Virus record (IMG/VR): IMGVR_UViG_3300042988_001700
Coordinates: 1-64,000 of that record
Strand: one strand, 5' to 3'
Length of the DNA: 64,000 nucleotides
Origin: a virus
This document shows, piece by piece, positions 37,210-45,100 of this stretch; within the stretch, counting starts at the first letter, position 1; each line of letters starts with the position of its first letter. Under the pieces are notes generated by a model. The model searched no databases. It was not told the origin of the DNA and saw only the letters and a list, made by a program, of their open reading frames with translations. A program made the translations under genes and the position numbers.

Positions 37210-37945
37210 TTGATATTCCCTTCTTTATTCTTTCGATGCAATCTGCTTTATCTATGGCACCCCAAAGCCTCATACCTTCCATAGCTGCATCGTAATTGCT
37301 TTCGGAATACGTTTCCTTTAGGTTTGCGTCATCCGTTACTGAGTCGCAGCCAAGCAAGTGCTTTATCTTAACCTCCGGAACGAACACTATTCCATTTTCC
37401 AGCGATAGGCCAAGATCCTTGGTATACATATCAAGTCCACGATGGTTCAATGTTCTTGGATAAACATATCCAATAGCATCGACGAACTTCCATGACCAAA
37501 TCTCTGCGCCCGGGTGCTGCCATGTGTACCAATCATCGTTCAACATATCGTCACCGCAACACCATCCCCAACCGTTCGACACTTCCATGTATCTTTTAAT
37601 GAGTATTGAATCCCAATTCTGGGTAAGATACAAATGATCGTCGCAGATTATTTGATAGTACGGGATCTCTCTATACATGGAGAACACCACATGGTTCACG
37701 ACTTCTCGTAAGCATCGATGGCGACCGATAACATAATTCAATTCGAATCCGAATCTTTCCTTATGTCCCGCGATCAACTTTTTATAGTTGTCTATCTGCG
37801 GATCGTCGTTGTGGAGATACACAAATATCTGTGTTTTGTCATCCGCCCTCTTCACATAGAACGTTTCAAGCATATCGAAGAGCATTTCTGGCCGCCGGAA
37901 CGATGAACAGATCGACAAAAGTCTGGTATTGTACTTGTCTATCAT
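37187..37945 (-). CDS. Glycosyltransferase-like protein, paralogue of 32006-32932
   Basis: A 252-residue protein. It shares with 32006-32932 the motifs SICSSFRRPE, LHNDDPQIDNYKK, RHRCLREVVNH and CDDHLYLTQNWD, in the same order and spacing. The CDDH acidic site probably binds the metal of a nucleotide sugar. It lacks the HPDW module. The pair suggests duplication and divergence of a sugar-transfer enzyme inside the cassette. Confidence 0.65.
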   Translation of the reverse strand: MIDKYNTRLLSICSSFRRPEMLFDMLETFYVKRADDKTQIFVYLHNDDPQIDNYKKLIAGHKERFGFELNYVIGRHRCLREVVNHVVFSMYREIPYYQIICDDHLYLTQNWDSILIKRYMEVSNGWGWCCGDDMLNDDWYTWQHPGAEIWSWKFVDAIGYVYPRTLNHRGLDMYTKDLGLSLENGIVFVPEVKIKHLLGCDSVTDDANLKETYSESNYDAAMEGMRLWGAIDKADCIERIKKGISSEARLPL

Positions 37946-37946
37946 A

Positions 37947-39035
37947 TTAAATAAAATTCAAATTTATAGGTTTATTCAGGTAGTCATAACAGAACTTATT
38001 GGTCGAATCCAACCGGCAGGACCCGCGACACTGCTTGTGGACATCGAAATTGTCTCGCATCTTGGATATCACATCCCAATAGTGCTGGCTCTCGAATATT
38101 GTCTTCAATGAACTCTCATGCACATTCCCGAACTTGTAATCTTTGAACTCGGGCTTATCTCCGAACATGAATCCGCACGGATACCAATCGCCATTACCGC
38201 TAATTTCAGAGATAAATGGAACACTCTTGCATCCGGTGTACGGGCGAACGCCTTTCTGGTGCATTATATTCCACTTGACTATGACATCTGTCTTATTTGT
38301 TGATAGGCGCTCACACATCATTAGTGCCTGCTGCGTTTCCGGGGAATCATATTCCTTTAAGTCGAAATTTCCGATTCCTGATTCATCGTCCGGGATAGAA
38401 CACTGCTTGATAACGAAGTAATCAACGCCAAGGCCAACTGCTAATCTCGACTCCAGTACCATTTCTTCTCGCATTGTGGTTGGAACGAATACCGACTGCA
38501 TGCCAATCTCGCAATCGTATTCATATTTCATCTTGACGCGAACGATCCTCTTGATATTCTCAACTACCTTGTCAAAATAGTCTCTCCCGTGAACCTCATT
38601 GTATCCCTCCCTTGTCCCGGCGCTGATACAGAAGCGCATCCACTTGCACGAAGAAAGAATTTTGTGACACTTTTCCTCGTCGTTTATCAAAAATCCGTTT
38701 GTCGATATCGCCATATCAAGCCCGATGTTCTTGGCAAGGTCAAGAGCGTCATACAAATACGGATTGCAAGTCGGCTCCCCGTCACCAATAAAAGCTATCG
38801 ACTTTACCCCGATGTCCTTTGCATCCCATATTGTTTGAAGCAGCGGCTCTTTTTCAATGAATACCTTTTGAACATCTTGATATTTGCCATAGCAGAAAAC
38901 ACATGCCACATTACAGAATTTAGCAATTCCCATATCAATGTGTATAGGCGCAACTCTCCTGCCCTTGTCAAAATGTTCAATAACTCGGTCCATGTGCCAT
39001 AGCAGTTTAGTAGAATCGTGCATTCTCTTGTCCAT
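37947..39035 (-). CDS. Radical SAM/SPASM-type enzyme
   Basis: A 362-residue protein with FCNVACVFC (about residues 40-48), the CxxxCxxC cluster motif, then FIGDGEPTCNP (GGEP-like) and STNGFL. The C-terminus has CGFMFG and CRGSCRLD plus further Cys, as expected for a SPASM/twitch auxiliary cluster. It begins the leftward cassette, with a TAATG overlap to the small membrane protein gene upstream. The substrate is unknown; peptide or sugar modification is typical for the family. Confidence 0.85.
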   Translation of the reverse strand: MDKRMHDSTKLLWHMDRVIEHFDKGRRVAPIHIDMGIAKFCNVACVFCYGKYQDVQKVFIEKEPLLQTIWDAKDIGVKSIAFIGDGEPTCNPYLYDALDLAKNIGLDMAISTNGFLINDEEKCHKILSSCKWMRFCISAGTREGYNEVHGRDYFDKVVENIKRIVRVKMKYEYDCEIGMQSVFVPTTMREEMVLESRLAVGLGVDYFVIKQCSIPDDESGIGNFDLKEYDSPETQQALMMCERLSTNKTDVIVKWNIMHQKGVRPYTGCKSVPFISEISGNGDWYPCGFMFGDKPEFKDYKFGNVHESSLKTIFESQHYWDVISKMRDNFDVHKQCRGSCRLDSTNKFCYDYLNKPINLNFI

Positions 39036-39229
39036 TAAATATGCCTTTCCGGGATATCGTTCATAGGAATAACCGTGTGATTCTCGTCCTCATAAACATC
39101 TTTTGGCGTGCAGCTCTTTTCAATATCACTCAGTATTCCCCGTGACCAAGCTGCAAAAAACACTGCTACGGCAGCGAACGCACCAACACCAATACACAAA
39201 ACAACAACTCCGTCAGATATCCGATCCAT
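39035..39229 (-). CDS. Small membrane protein
   Basis: A 64-residue protein with one strong membrane helix (VVVLCIGVGAFAAVAVFFAA) and a polar C-terminal tail. ATG 39229 is chosen for the GGGGG site 6 bases upstream; an ATG two codons earlier is possible. It is translationally linked to the radical SAM gene. Unknown function; possibly membrane anchoring or lysis-related. Confidence 0.55.
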   Translation of the reverse strand: MDRISDGVVVLCIGVGAFAAVAVFFAAWSRGILSDIEKSCTPKDVYEDENHTVIPMNDIPERHI

Positions 39230-39575
39230 CACCATCCCCCAATAGTTTTTTTATATATCCACAACGCTCAGCGAAACGCTCTAAAAGTCTATTGTTGTTA
39301 AATGCTATGAATAGATTTTCCAGTTCGGTATGAATTTTATTAAACTTTTTTTCGTTAGGAAAACTTGTGCTCACCGGAACACTATCGGGAGACTTGGCTT
39401 TGTAAAAACGATGTGTTTTTTTTGCAATGAGTTTTGGATTTACGTGAGTATTGCATTTGTAAAATTCTTCTCCCGGCGCATTTATATCACCAATAATATC
39501 ATCGACACCATTGGCTATATCAGAAATAAATTTTGCGCTATTATCAAGCTGGGATAGTTTTGCTTTTTTCTTCAC
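39213..39575 (-). CDS. Hypothetical protein
   Basis: A 120-residue charged protein beginning with GTG at 39575 (GAGGG upstream), overlapping the zinc-ribbon gene by 32 bp. Lys/Asn-rich with one Cys pair apart (YKCNT and ERCGY). No recognisable motif. It belongs to the small-gene block between the terminase and the glycan cassette. Confidence 0.55.
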   Translation of the reverse strand: MKKKAKLSQLDNSAKFISDIANGVDDIIGDINAPGEEFYKCNTHVNPKLIAKKTHRFYKAKSPDSVPVSTSFPNEKKFNKIHTELENLFIAFNNNRLLERFAERCGYIKKLLGDGDGSDI

Positions 39576-40176
39576 TTTTCATTCCCTCAAATATTGATAG
39601 AACTTCATTGTTTAACAATGATGTATTGGCTGGATCAATGATCCATCTCCCATCAAGAAACTGTATTCCAAGCTTATCATCATAATTACAGACAAGGCGA
39701 AATTTTTTATCCACACGGAACTCTCTGCCAGCCTCAAGTCGCGAATCAAACTTTGGAATAACAATCTGTTCTCTCATTATCTTCTCATTCCAATCATTGA
39801 CGGCATCTTCCATAGTATCTTTAGAGTCTGACCGCAGGTAACAATCTGCTCTTCCGCAAAAAACAGCGTATCTTACCTTGTCAGAGCACTCTGATTTTTC
39901 TACCTCAATATGCGGGGAAATTCCACAATGACAAAGCATTTTTGGAGTATAATCTTTCAACGTTTTATCCTCTTCCTCTTTCTTTTTCTTTTCCAAATAC
40001 AAAATATTATTATTCCACAAAGCAACTGCTGAAGCAATGGAACTTTTGCTTTCTGCAATAATTCCACAATTTTCATTAAGGCACATAACAGTAAACAAAG
40101 AACTTTGACCAAACACCTCTTTTCTTTTACAAACGTTCGGCGTCGATCCGCAAATACATTTAGAAACATCAGCCAT
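39544..40176 (-). CDS. Tandem Lar-like zinc-ribbon protein
   Basis: A 210-residue protein. Residues 7-56 (CICGSTP...MCLNENCG...AVALWNN) and 82-134 (CHCGISP...FCGRADC...AVNDWNE) are two copies of the CxCG...C...C...A...WN pattern of phage Lar/restriction-alleviation-type ribbons. A beta-rich C-terminal part of about 70 residues follows. Lar proteins reduce host restriction, but many relatives are uncharacterised. The duplication in one chain is notable. The start has AGGGG upstream. Confidence 0.65.
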   Translation of the reverse strand: MADVSKCICGSTPNVCKRKEVFGQSSLFTVMCLNENCGIIAESKSSIASAVALWNNNILYLEKKKKEEEDKTLKDYTPKMLCHCGISPHIEVEKSECSDKVRYAVFCGRADCYLRSDSKDTMEDAVNDWNEKIMREQIVIPKFDSRLEAGREFRVDKKFRLVCNYDDKLGIQFLDGRWIIDPANTSLLNNEVLSIFEGMKSEEKSKTIPA

Positions 40177-40200
40177 AATATACCCCTAAATCAAAAATGT

Positions 40201-40262
40201 CCGGGAGAAGTCCATATTGAAGGGAAAGGAATAACCTTCAATGGAGGCATGGACCCTCCCGG
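40201..40262 (-). other. Nested hairpin RNA element
   Basis: Three nested stems fit together: CCGGGAG/CTCCCGG (outer), TCCAT/ATGGA (middle) and ATTGAAGG/CCTTCAAT (inner, 11-base loop), with a 6-base bulge. It lies between two minus-strand genes in a 92-bp gap. On the minus strand it is followed by ACATTTTTG. It may be a terminator/attenuator or an RNA control element for the Lar-like gene downstream. Confidence 0.6.
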
Positions 40263-40268
40263 TGAATT

Positions 40269-40772
40269 TTACGCTTCCCATCTGCTTTCGTCGATCATCT
40301 TGCCCCACTTGTATATCCTTCGAATAGTCACACGCGCATTGATCTCTTCATCAACGCACTTGATTCCGGCATTGACCAGAACTTTTCGTATGGCGAACAC
40401 TGGCTTAATGAAAATAATCGAAATGATCAAACTAAGAATATTGAACGGCATACAGATCGCCCGGATGAACCAAGCCTTTTCTCCAAGCTTTTTCTCAACG
40501 CCCTTAACCAACCAAGCCATGGCAAGGAAGTACACTATACGATCAACCATCTTTATGTATATCATCGGCGTAAGTATCTCAGCCAAAGCCATTGTGGCCG
40601 CATTTACGTTGACGTTACGTACATCAAGGAAGTGTTTCTGCATGCTGGCTCGCTTACGAGCGCGTTTTTCTGCATCCTGCCGGGCAAGAAGATATTTCTT
40701 CTTCTCTTCCATCGTCATATCCTTGACTGCTTTCACAGTGTTGGATCTTTTCATTTTCCTTTCAAAACTCAC
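40269..40772 (-). CDS. Membrane protein, hypothetical
   Basis: A 167-residue protein with GTG start at 40772 behind GGAGGG. Residues 1-50 are strongly basic and helical; two hydrophobic segments follow (about 75-95 and 108-128), then a basic tail. This fits an inner-membrane protein with cytoplasmic basic ends. The function is unknown. Confidence 0.6.
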   Translation of the reverse strand: MSFERKMKRSNTVKAVKDMTMEEKKKYLLARQDAEKRARKRASMQKHFLDVRNVNVNAATMALAEILTPMIYIKMVDRIVYFLAMAWLVKGVEKKLGEKAWFIRAICMPFNILSLIISIIFIKPVFAIRKVLVNAGIKCVDEEINARVTIRRIYKWGKMIDESRWEA

Positions 40773-40781
40773 AATACCCTC

Positions 40782-40976
40782 CTAATCGTGTTTGTTCTCA
40801 CACATAGCGGATGGCGGGTCAATGTATGCCCACCAAGCAACATGATTAAAAAATGGAAATCCAGAACTTGCCGTAGTTAGATTGTATCTTCTATTCGGCC
40901 TTATCATTGGATCATTCGAAAGAGTTACGATCAAACGCCCATCTTCGGGTTTTTCGCTTGCAGGAAACCAATCCAT
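40782..40976 (-). CDS. Small protein, DUF551-like style
   Basis: A 64-residue protein starting MDWFPASEKPEDGR and containing VAWWAYIDPP. Short phage proteins of DUF551-type begin W-P-E-P-G in this way, but identity is not certain. The start overlaps the preceding stop (TAATG). Confidence 0.5.
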   Translation of the reverse strand: MDWFPASEKPEDGRLIVTLSNDPMIRPNRRYNLTTASSGFPFFNHVAWWAYIDPPSAMCENKHD

Positions 40977-41176
40977 TACTTTATCACAATCCCATGTGTT
41001 TTAACCGACCGACGAGCAGCGCGTTCTGCGTCTCGCTGTTTCATTCGCTCTTTAATCTCCGGAGCATCATTCCAATCTATCCTTCCAAACCTTTCATCCC
41101 ATTCTTCGTCCGAACAATCCCGGTTGAGAGAACATTCCCCTCTTGACGCAAATTTATTCAACCGTTTCCGACCCAC
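40976..41176 (-). CDS. Small charged protein, hypothetical
   Basis: A 66-residue Arg/Glu/Asp-rich protein from GTG 41176 behind GGAGGG. It is likely helical, with no membrane segment or motif. It shares a TAATG junction with the following gene. Confidence 0.55.
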   Translation of the reverse strand: MGRKRLNKFASRGECSLNRDCSDEEWDERFGRIDWNDAPEIKERMKQRDAERAARRSVKTHGIVIK

Positions 41177-41190
41177 GATACACCCTCCTG

Positions 41191-41361
41191 TTATTTTGTT
41201 TTCAGCGCTTCTGGCTTAACCATATCAACCACAGTCTTCTCCACCATCTTTCGGTACGATGTATTGTACTTGATCGTGTTTCCGAACGTCCAAATTCCAT
41301 AGATACCGAATCCGATGCAAAAAAGAATAAGAACTACAACAAAAGCATAAAAAACTTTCAT
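41191..41361 (-). CDS. Small membrane protein
   Basis: A 56-residue protein starting MKVFYAFVVVLILFC, with one N-terminal hydrophobic segment of about 20 residues and a charged C-terminal tail. ATG 41361 is preferred because GAGAGG lies upstream. It might be a holin-like or signal-anchor protein, but no lysis genes are recognisable beside it. Confidence 0.55.
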   Translation of the reverse strand: MKVFYAFVVVLILFCIGFGIYGIWTFGNTIKYNTSYRKMVEKTVVDMVKPEALKTK

Positions 41362-41374
41362 AATTTTCCTCTCT

Positions 41375-41527
41375 TTACCAATCAGTTGGATAAAAAATTG
41401 GAAGAACATGCCTTACTATTTTGCATATCCACCAACAACAAGAGGCCAATAAAACAATAAAAACAAAAAGGGCGATATGCAACAACCTGTTACTTCGCCC
41501 TGACACTTCTTTAGATTTATTACACAT
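41375..41527 (-). CDS. Small membrane protein
   Basis: A 50-residue protein with a basic N-terminus and one hydrophobic helix (LLHIALFVFIVLLASCCWW). ATG 41527 has AAGGAA upstream and lies 20 bases after a TATATT promoter element, so it is preferred over ATG 41542. Together with the next gene it forms a pair of single-span membrane proteins. Function unknown. Confidence 0.5.
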   Translation of the reverse strand: MCNKSKEVSGRSNRLLHIALFVFIVLLASCCWWICKIVRHVLPIFYPTDW

Positions 41528-41545
41528 AATTTCCTTTTGCATACT

Positions 41546-41574
41546 AATATAACAAATCTCGTTATAAGTATACA
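41546..41574 (-). promoter_or_regulatory. Weak member of the phage promoter family
   Basis: TGTATA and TATATT are separated by 17 bp, with a spacer beginning CTTATAA and ending GT like the better promoters in this window. The -35 box is poor. It would drive the small membrane protein genes leftwards into the cassette. Confidence 0.4.
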
Positions 41575-41577
41575 ACT

Positions 41578-41937
41578 TTATTTCATTTTTTTTGTTTTCC
41601 TTAGCTCTCTGGGTATCATGGTATAATCTGAAGATTTCTCAACGCGCTCTCCAGCCTCTTTTCCTGACTTCTTTATGGACTCAGAAACTTCACGCTTCGC
41701 CTTCTCCATGTCCATACTGCCAGCGCCTTCGTTCATACCTCCGTTTTTGTAGCTATTGACTTTTGTCGGCTTTGCATTACCAGCTTTCTGGTGTGCTGCT
41801 GCGGTTGCAATTTGCTGCGCATGCGCCATGCTGCGGGGCGTTGCGTTCCCGATTTTGCCGGTCTCTTTGTATTTGTCGATCATGTCACCGATATTTCCGC
41901 CTATTGTCTCTATTGAACTACCTGTTTTCAATGGCAT
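41578..41937 (-). CDS. Small phage protein, DUF6496-like style
   Basis: A 119-residue Lys/Ala/Gly/Ser-rich protein. GKIGNATPRSMAHAQQIATA followed by AGNAKP resembles short phage proteins of the GKIGTSKPKS...AIALSKAGKS kind. The C-terminal half is a charged helix. The GGAGG site upstream of ATG 41937 is strong. The role is not known. Confidence 0.55.
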   Translation of the reverse strand: MPLKTGSSIETIGGNIGDMIDKYKETGKIGNATPRSMAHAQQIATAAAHQKAGNAKPTKVNSYKNGGMNEGAGSMDMEKAKREVSESIKKSGKEAGERVEKSSDYTMIPRELRKTKKMK

Positions 41938-41946
41938 AGTTACCTC

Positions 41947-42156
41947 CTACTTCTTGTTAAGTCCACCACATTTAAAACCCTGGATTGCGTTTCCCTGTTT
42001 AGCTCTCGGAACGCTACCGTTTCCCCGGGTTGTCATATAATCTCTCAACGTGAACGCTTTGGGACCTGCTTGCGCCACCTTTTGAACTGGCTGCACCGCT
42101 GGCGTGTTCGATATTGTCTCGATCGGCAGTGGTCGTCTCTGGATCTTAATCGGCAT
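41947..42156 (-). CDS. Small phage protein, hypothetical
   Basis: A 69-residue protein; ATG 42156 has GGAGGG upstream. It is Pro/Gln-rich in the first half and basic in the second, ending FKCGGLNKK, a Gly-Gly tail also seen in the 1,040-residue virion protein (GFKEGGLN). It follows terL closely. The role is unknown. Confidence 0.5.
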   Translation of the reverse strand: MPIKIQRRPLPIETISNTPAVQPVQKVAQAGPKAFTLRDYMTTRGNGSVPRAKQGNAIQGFKCGGLNKK

Positions 42157-42176
42157 GATTCCCTCCTTAGTGTGAG

Positions 42177-45100
42177 TTAAACCATCCATCCGTCTTTTTG
42201 TGTTCTGTCACCTACTATTGACGGTGGTCTTTCTGGCGGGAGGGGAACCCCATCATTATATAATTTTCCCTCTTTTGCCCGTCTTTCTACGTCCTGAAAA
42301 TATGCTGTGCCTTGATATGAGTACGGTTTTAATTTCTTTAGTGCCGGTTCAATCTTTCCCTGCTCCCACAGGATAGATACAACATTACAAAATGCTCTTG
42401 CAAGCAGGTGTCCACTTTCTGGCTTAGTATCATTCATGGTCCAAGAACTCATTTGCCGTGAGAAATTCTGGCAACAATCATGTATTAACAGTTTTCCACG
42501 CTCTAAAATCCTTTGACCGTACAGTATTGCACCATTTTCATCATACCGCACGTTCTTACGAAGAGTTATTCTGTACTTTCGGTATGCGCTGCGCATGTCT
42601 CCGCTGCCTGTCTTACTGAACATTTCGTCATTAGCATACCATTCCCAGCCCTGCAAATTGCGATACAAATTTCCAGTTGTCTTCCTGATGGATGAAATCA
42701 GTGAGGAGATAACGCGCTCTGGTGCCGGTGATCCAAATAGAAATTCATCAAAAACTATCAGTCTTCCGGTCTTTGCAGTCCAAACCATGAACAGAACACC
42801 AGTATTCTGCGCGCTATCGGTCCACTGGCTGACTATTAACCGCGTACCATTGTCTAAATTGTCCCAACCAATAACAAAATTCGAAGTATCGCCCCTATAA
42901 TCCTTGAACACTCGATTCCCAGACGTAAGCAACTTATACGCTCCCGACACACCATCTATTTGATCCCGCTTCCCAAGAGGAAATGCGCCTGCTTCTGATA
43001 GAAACGACTGATTCCACGGGCCGCGCAATAAAAACACATGTCCATTTTCAGCCAGAGCACACCACGGACGCGCTCTTTCTGTTTTCTCCCCTGTCGGAGT
43101 ATCGGCATATACAACGCGATCGGGGAGAACGTTTTTCTTGAAGTGCATTGTAACAAATTTTCCAGCGCTCCCCTTTTCTTCTTCGATTCCGACCTCAACA
43201 ACTCTCCCGTCACGATCAGCGCATAGCCGTACCTTGGTCTCAGTGACAGCCGGGGTTGTCCTAAAATGTTCTACGTCTGCTATATACAAATCAGCGCCAT
43301 ATAAACCAACCTTTGGACCGGCAGTCCAATCCGGATTTTTCCCGGGCTTCACCTCGCTTGCAGCAAAATCCCAATATCTCAGCCACTTTATACCATCTGG
43401 GGCTTGGTCTACAATCTTAAACCATTCAGGCTTAAACATTCCGCCCTTATAGCTGATATTCCAGTTGCCATGTAACAGTCTCTCCTTGGTAACAGCATCC
43501 TGTGCGCTTAGAGTGCTTTTGTATGATGGATCAGCACTTGGGTTGTCGTCTAATGTAGCAGCGATAAACGTAAAACTCTTTGGCGGCTGCCCGTCCTCAT
43601 CTCTCCAGTCCTCCGGAACCCATATCACCTTGTCGTCCTGAACTGTCATGTATCTGATTACCCCGGAGCGCTCTTGGATAGCATATCCTGTGTCTGGATC
43701 GATCCACCAATCAACTAACTCACGCACCCAACCTCCAATTGGATCGTCCTTGTCTGTCGGGTTGGTTGTTGCCCTCACATAGCACGGGCCGACATATTCG
43801 TCTGGACGCCGGGACCTTGTCACCAAATACCAGAACTGAGCCCTAGAATTCCCCGTCCAACAACACCTTCCATTTACTCGAATATAAAAATTATTGTTAT
43901 CTTCTACTTCTGGACAATAAACCTTACCTGAATACTTTTCAGTATACCAATCGTTTGGCTTTGTCTGACAATGTGACCGCTCAGATACAGATATTCTCCA
44001 CACATCAAACCCAGACTTAGTTCTATGATACGACTTTGTGGCAACAAGTCCCAAGTTAAACGCCATTATCTGTAAATCGTCAATAAGACCAGAGCTACAT
44101 AGCCCAATTGTTATTCCTTTTGACTTGTTTATATATCCATCACCACCAACAAAGCAATCCCAAAAAAGGCGTTGCTGTCTTTTTGAGGACCCCAACAACC
44201 ATTTTGGCAATCTTCTTTCGTGCTGATTTCCGTATGGTTTTAACAAATCATATAGCTGTCGGCTACATATAATAAACGATCCATCTTTTCTGTATTTCCA
44301 CCGATAGCCCAACTCGTCAAGAATGTCACTTATTTCTTTGACATGTTCAATTTTTGTCTGTCGTATATTGACTATCCTACTATTTGTTCTATTTTTCATG
44401 GGGAACGCGCACCCCTCAGAAAAATACCAACCAAGAAACTTTATCCAAACATCAATATTCAACTTATTAATGGAATTAGAATTTTTACCGTGACCACGCC
44501 AATTCGGCATATCAAGTAAAACATCATCAACTTCATTCCCTATAAAATTACCAGACCTTGGAATGTAACATCCTTTTGTTACCTCTTGTGCCTTTCTGAA
44601 TTTCCACTCGGTTCTTTTGTTCGAAGAAACCATCACATTATGATTAGGTGTTACCCTAAAGGATACTCCGTTACGCTGTTTTATACACTTTAAATCGCCA
44701 TCGTAATTAAATGCGTGTAGTTGTTTTATTTTTTTGTATTCGATATCCCAACTATGATTCAACGAGGCGGCCTTGTCACCATTGGATAAATCCTTAATAT
44801 TTTTCCACCCCGAATCTGTTAAAACATCAGTATCTTCCGTCAAACAAAAATGTGTTAGCTCGTCAAAACCGATAAAAGGATATTGCGCACCCTGGTGGTC
44901 GAACCTATTCTTCTCATGCTCCAAATGAGAAAAAGCTATTTTTGCTCCTGAAGGAAACCTGTGCGTCAACTTCCCCTCAATCGGTACGGCTCCCTGGGAT
45001 CGATATAGATTAACAGATGTGTCCCATAGCCCACCACCAATTGTAACTTGCTTGGATGTTCGGCGAAACGTGACGCCGTTGAAGGCGGGGTCGGCAACAT

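Noticed and set aside
40105-40785. 226-codon plus-strand frame
   Set aside because: It lies opposite the Lar-like and membrane protein genes and runs through the nested hairpin. No ribosome site and an implausible composition.
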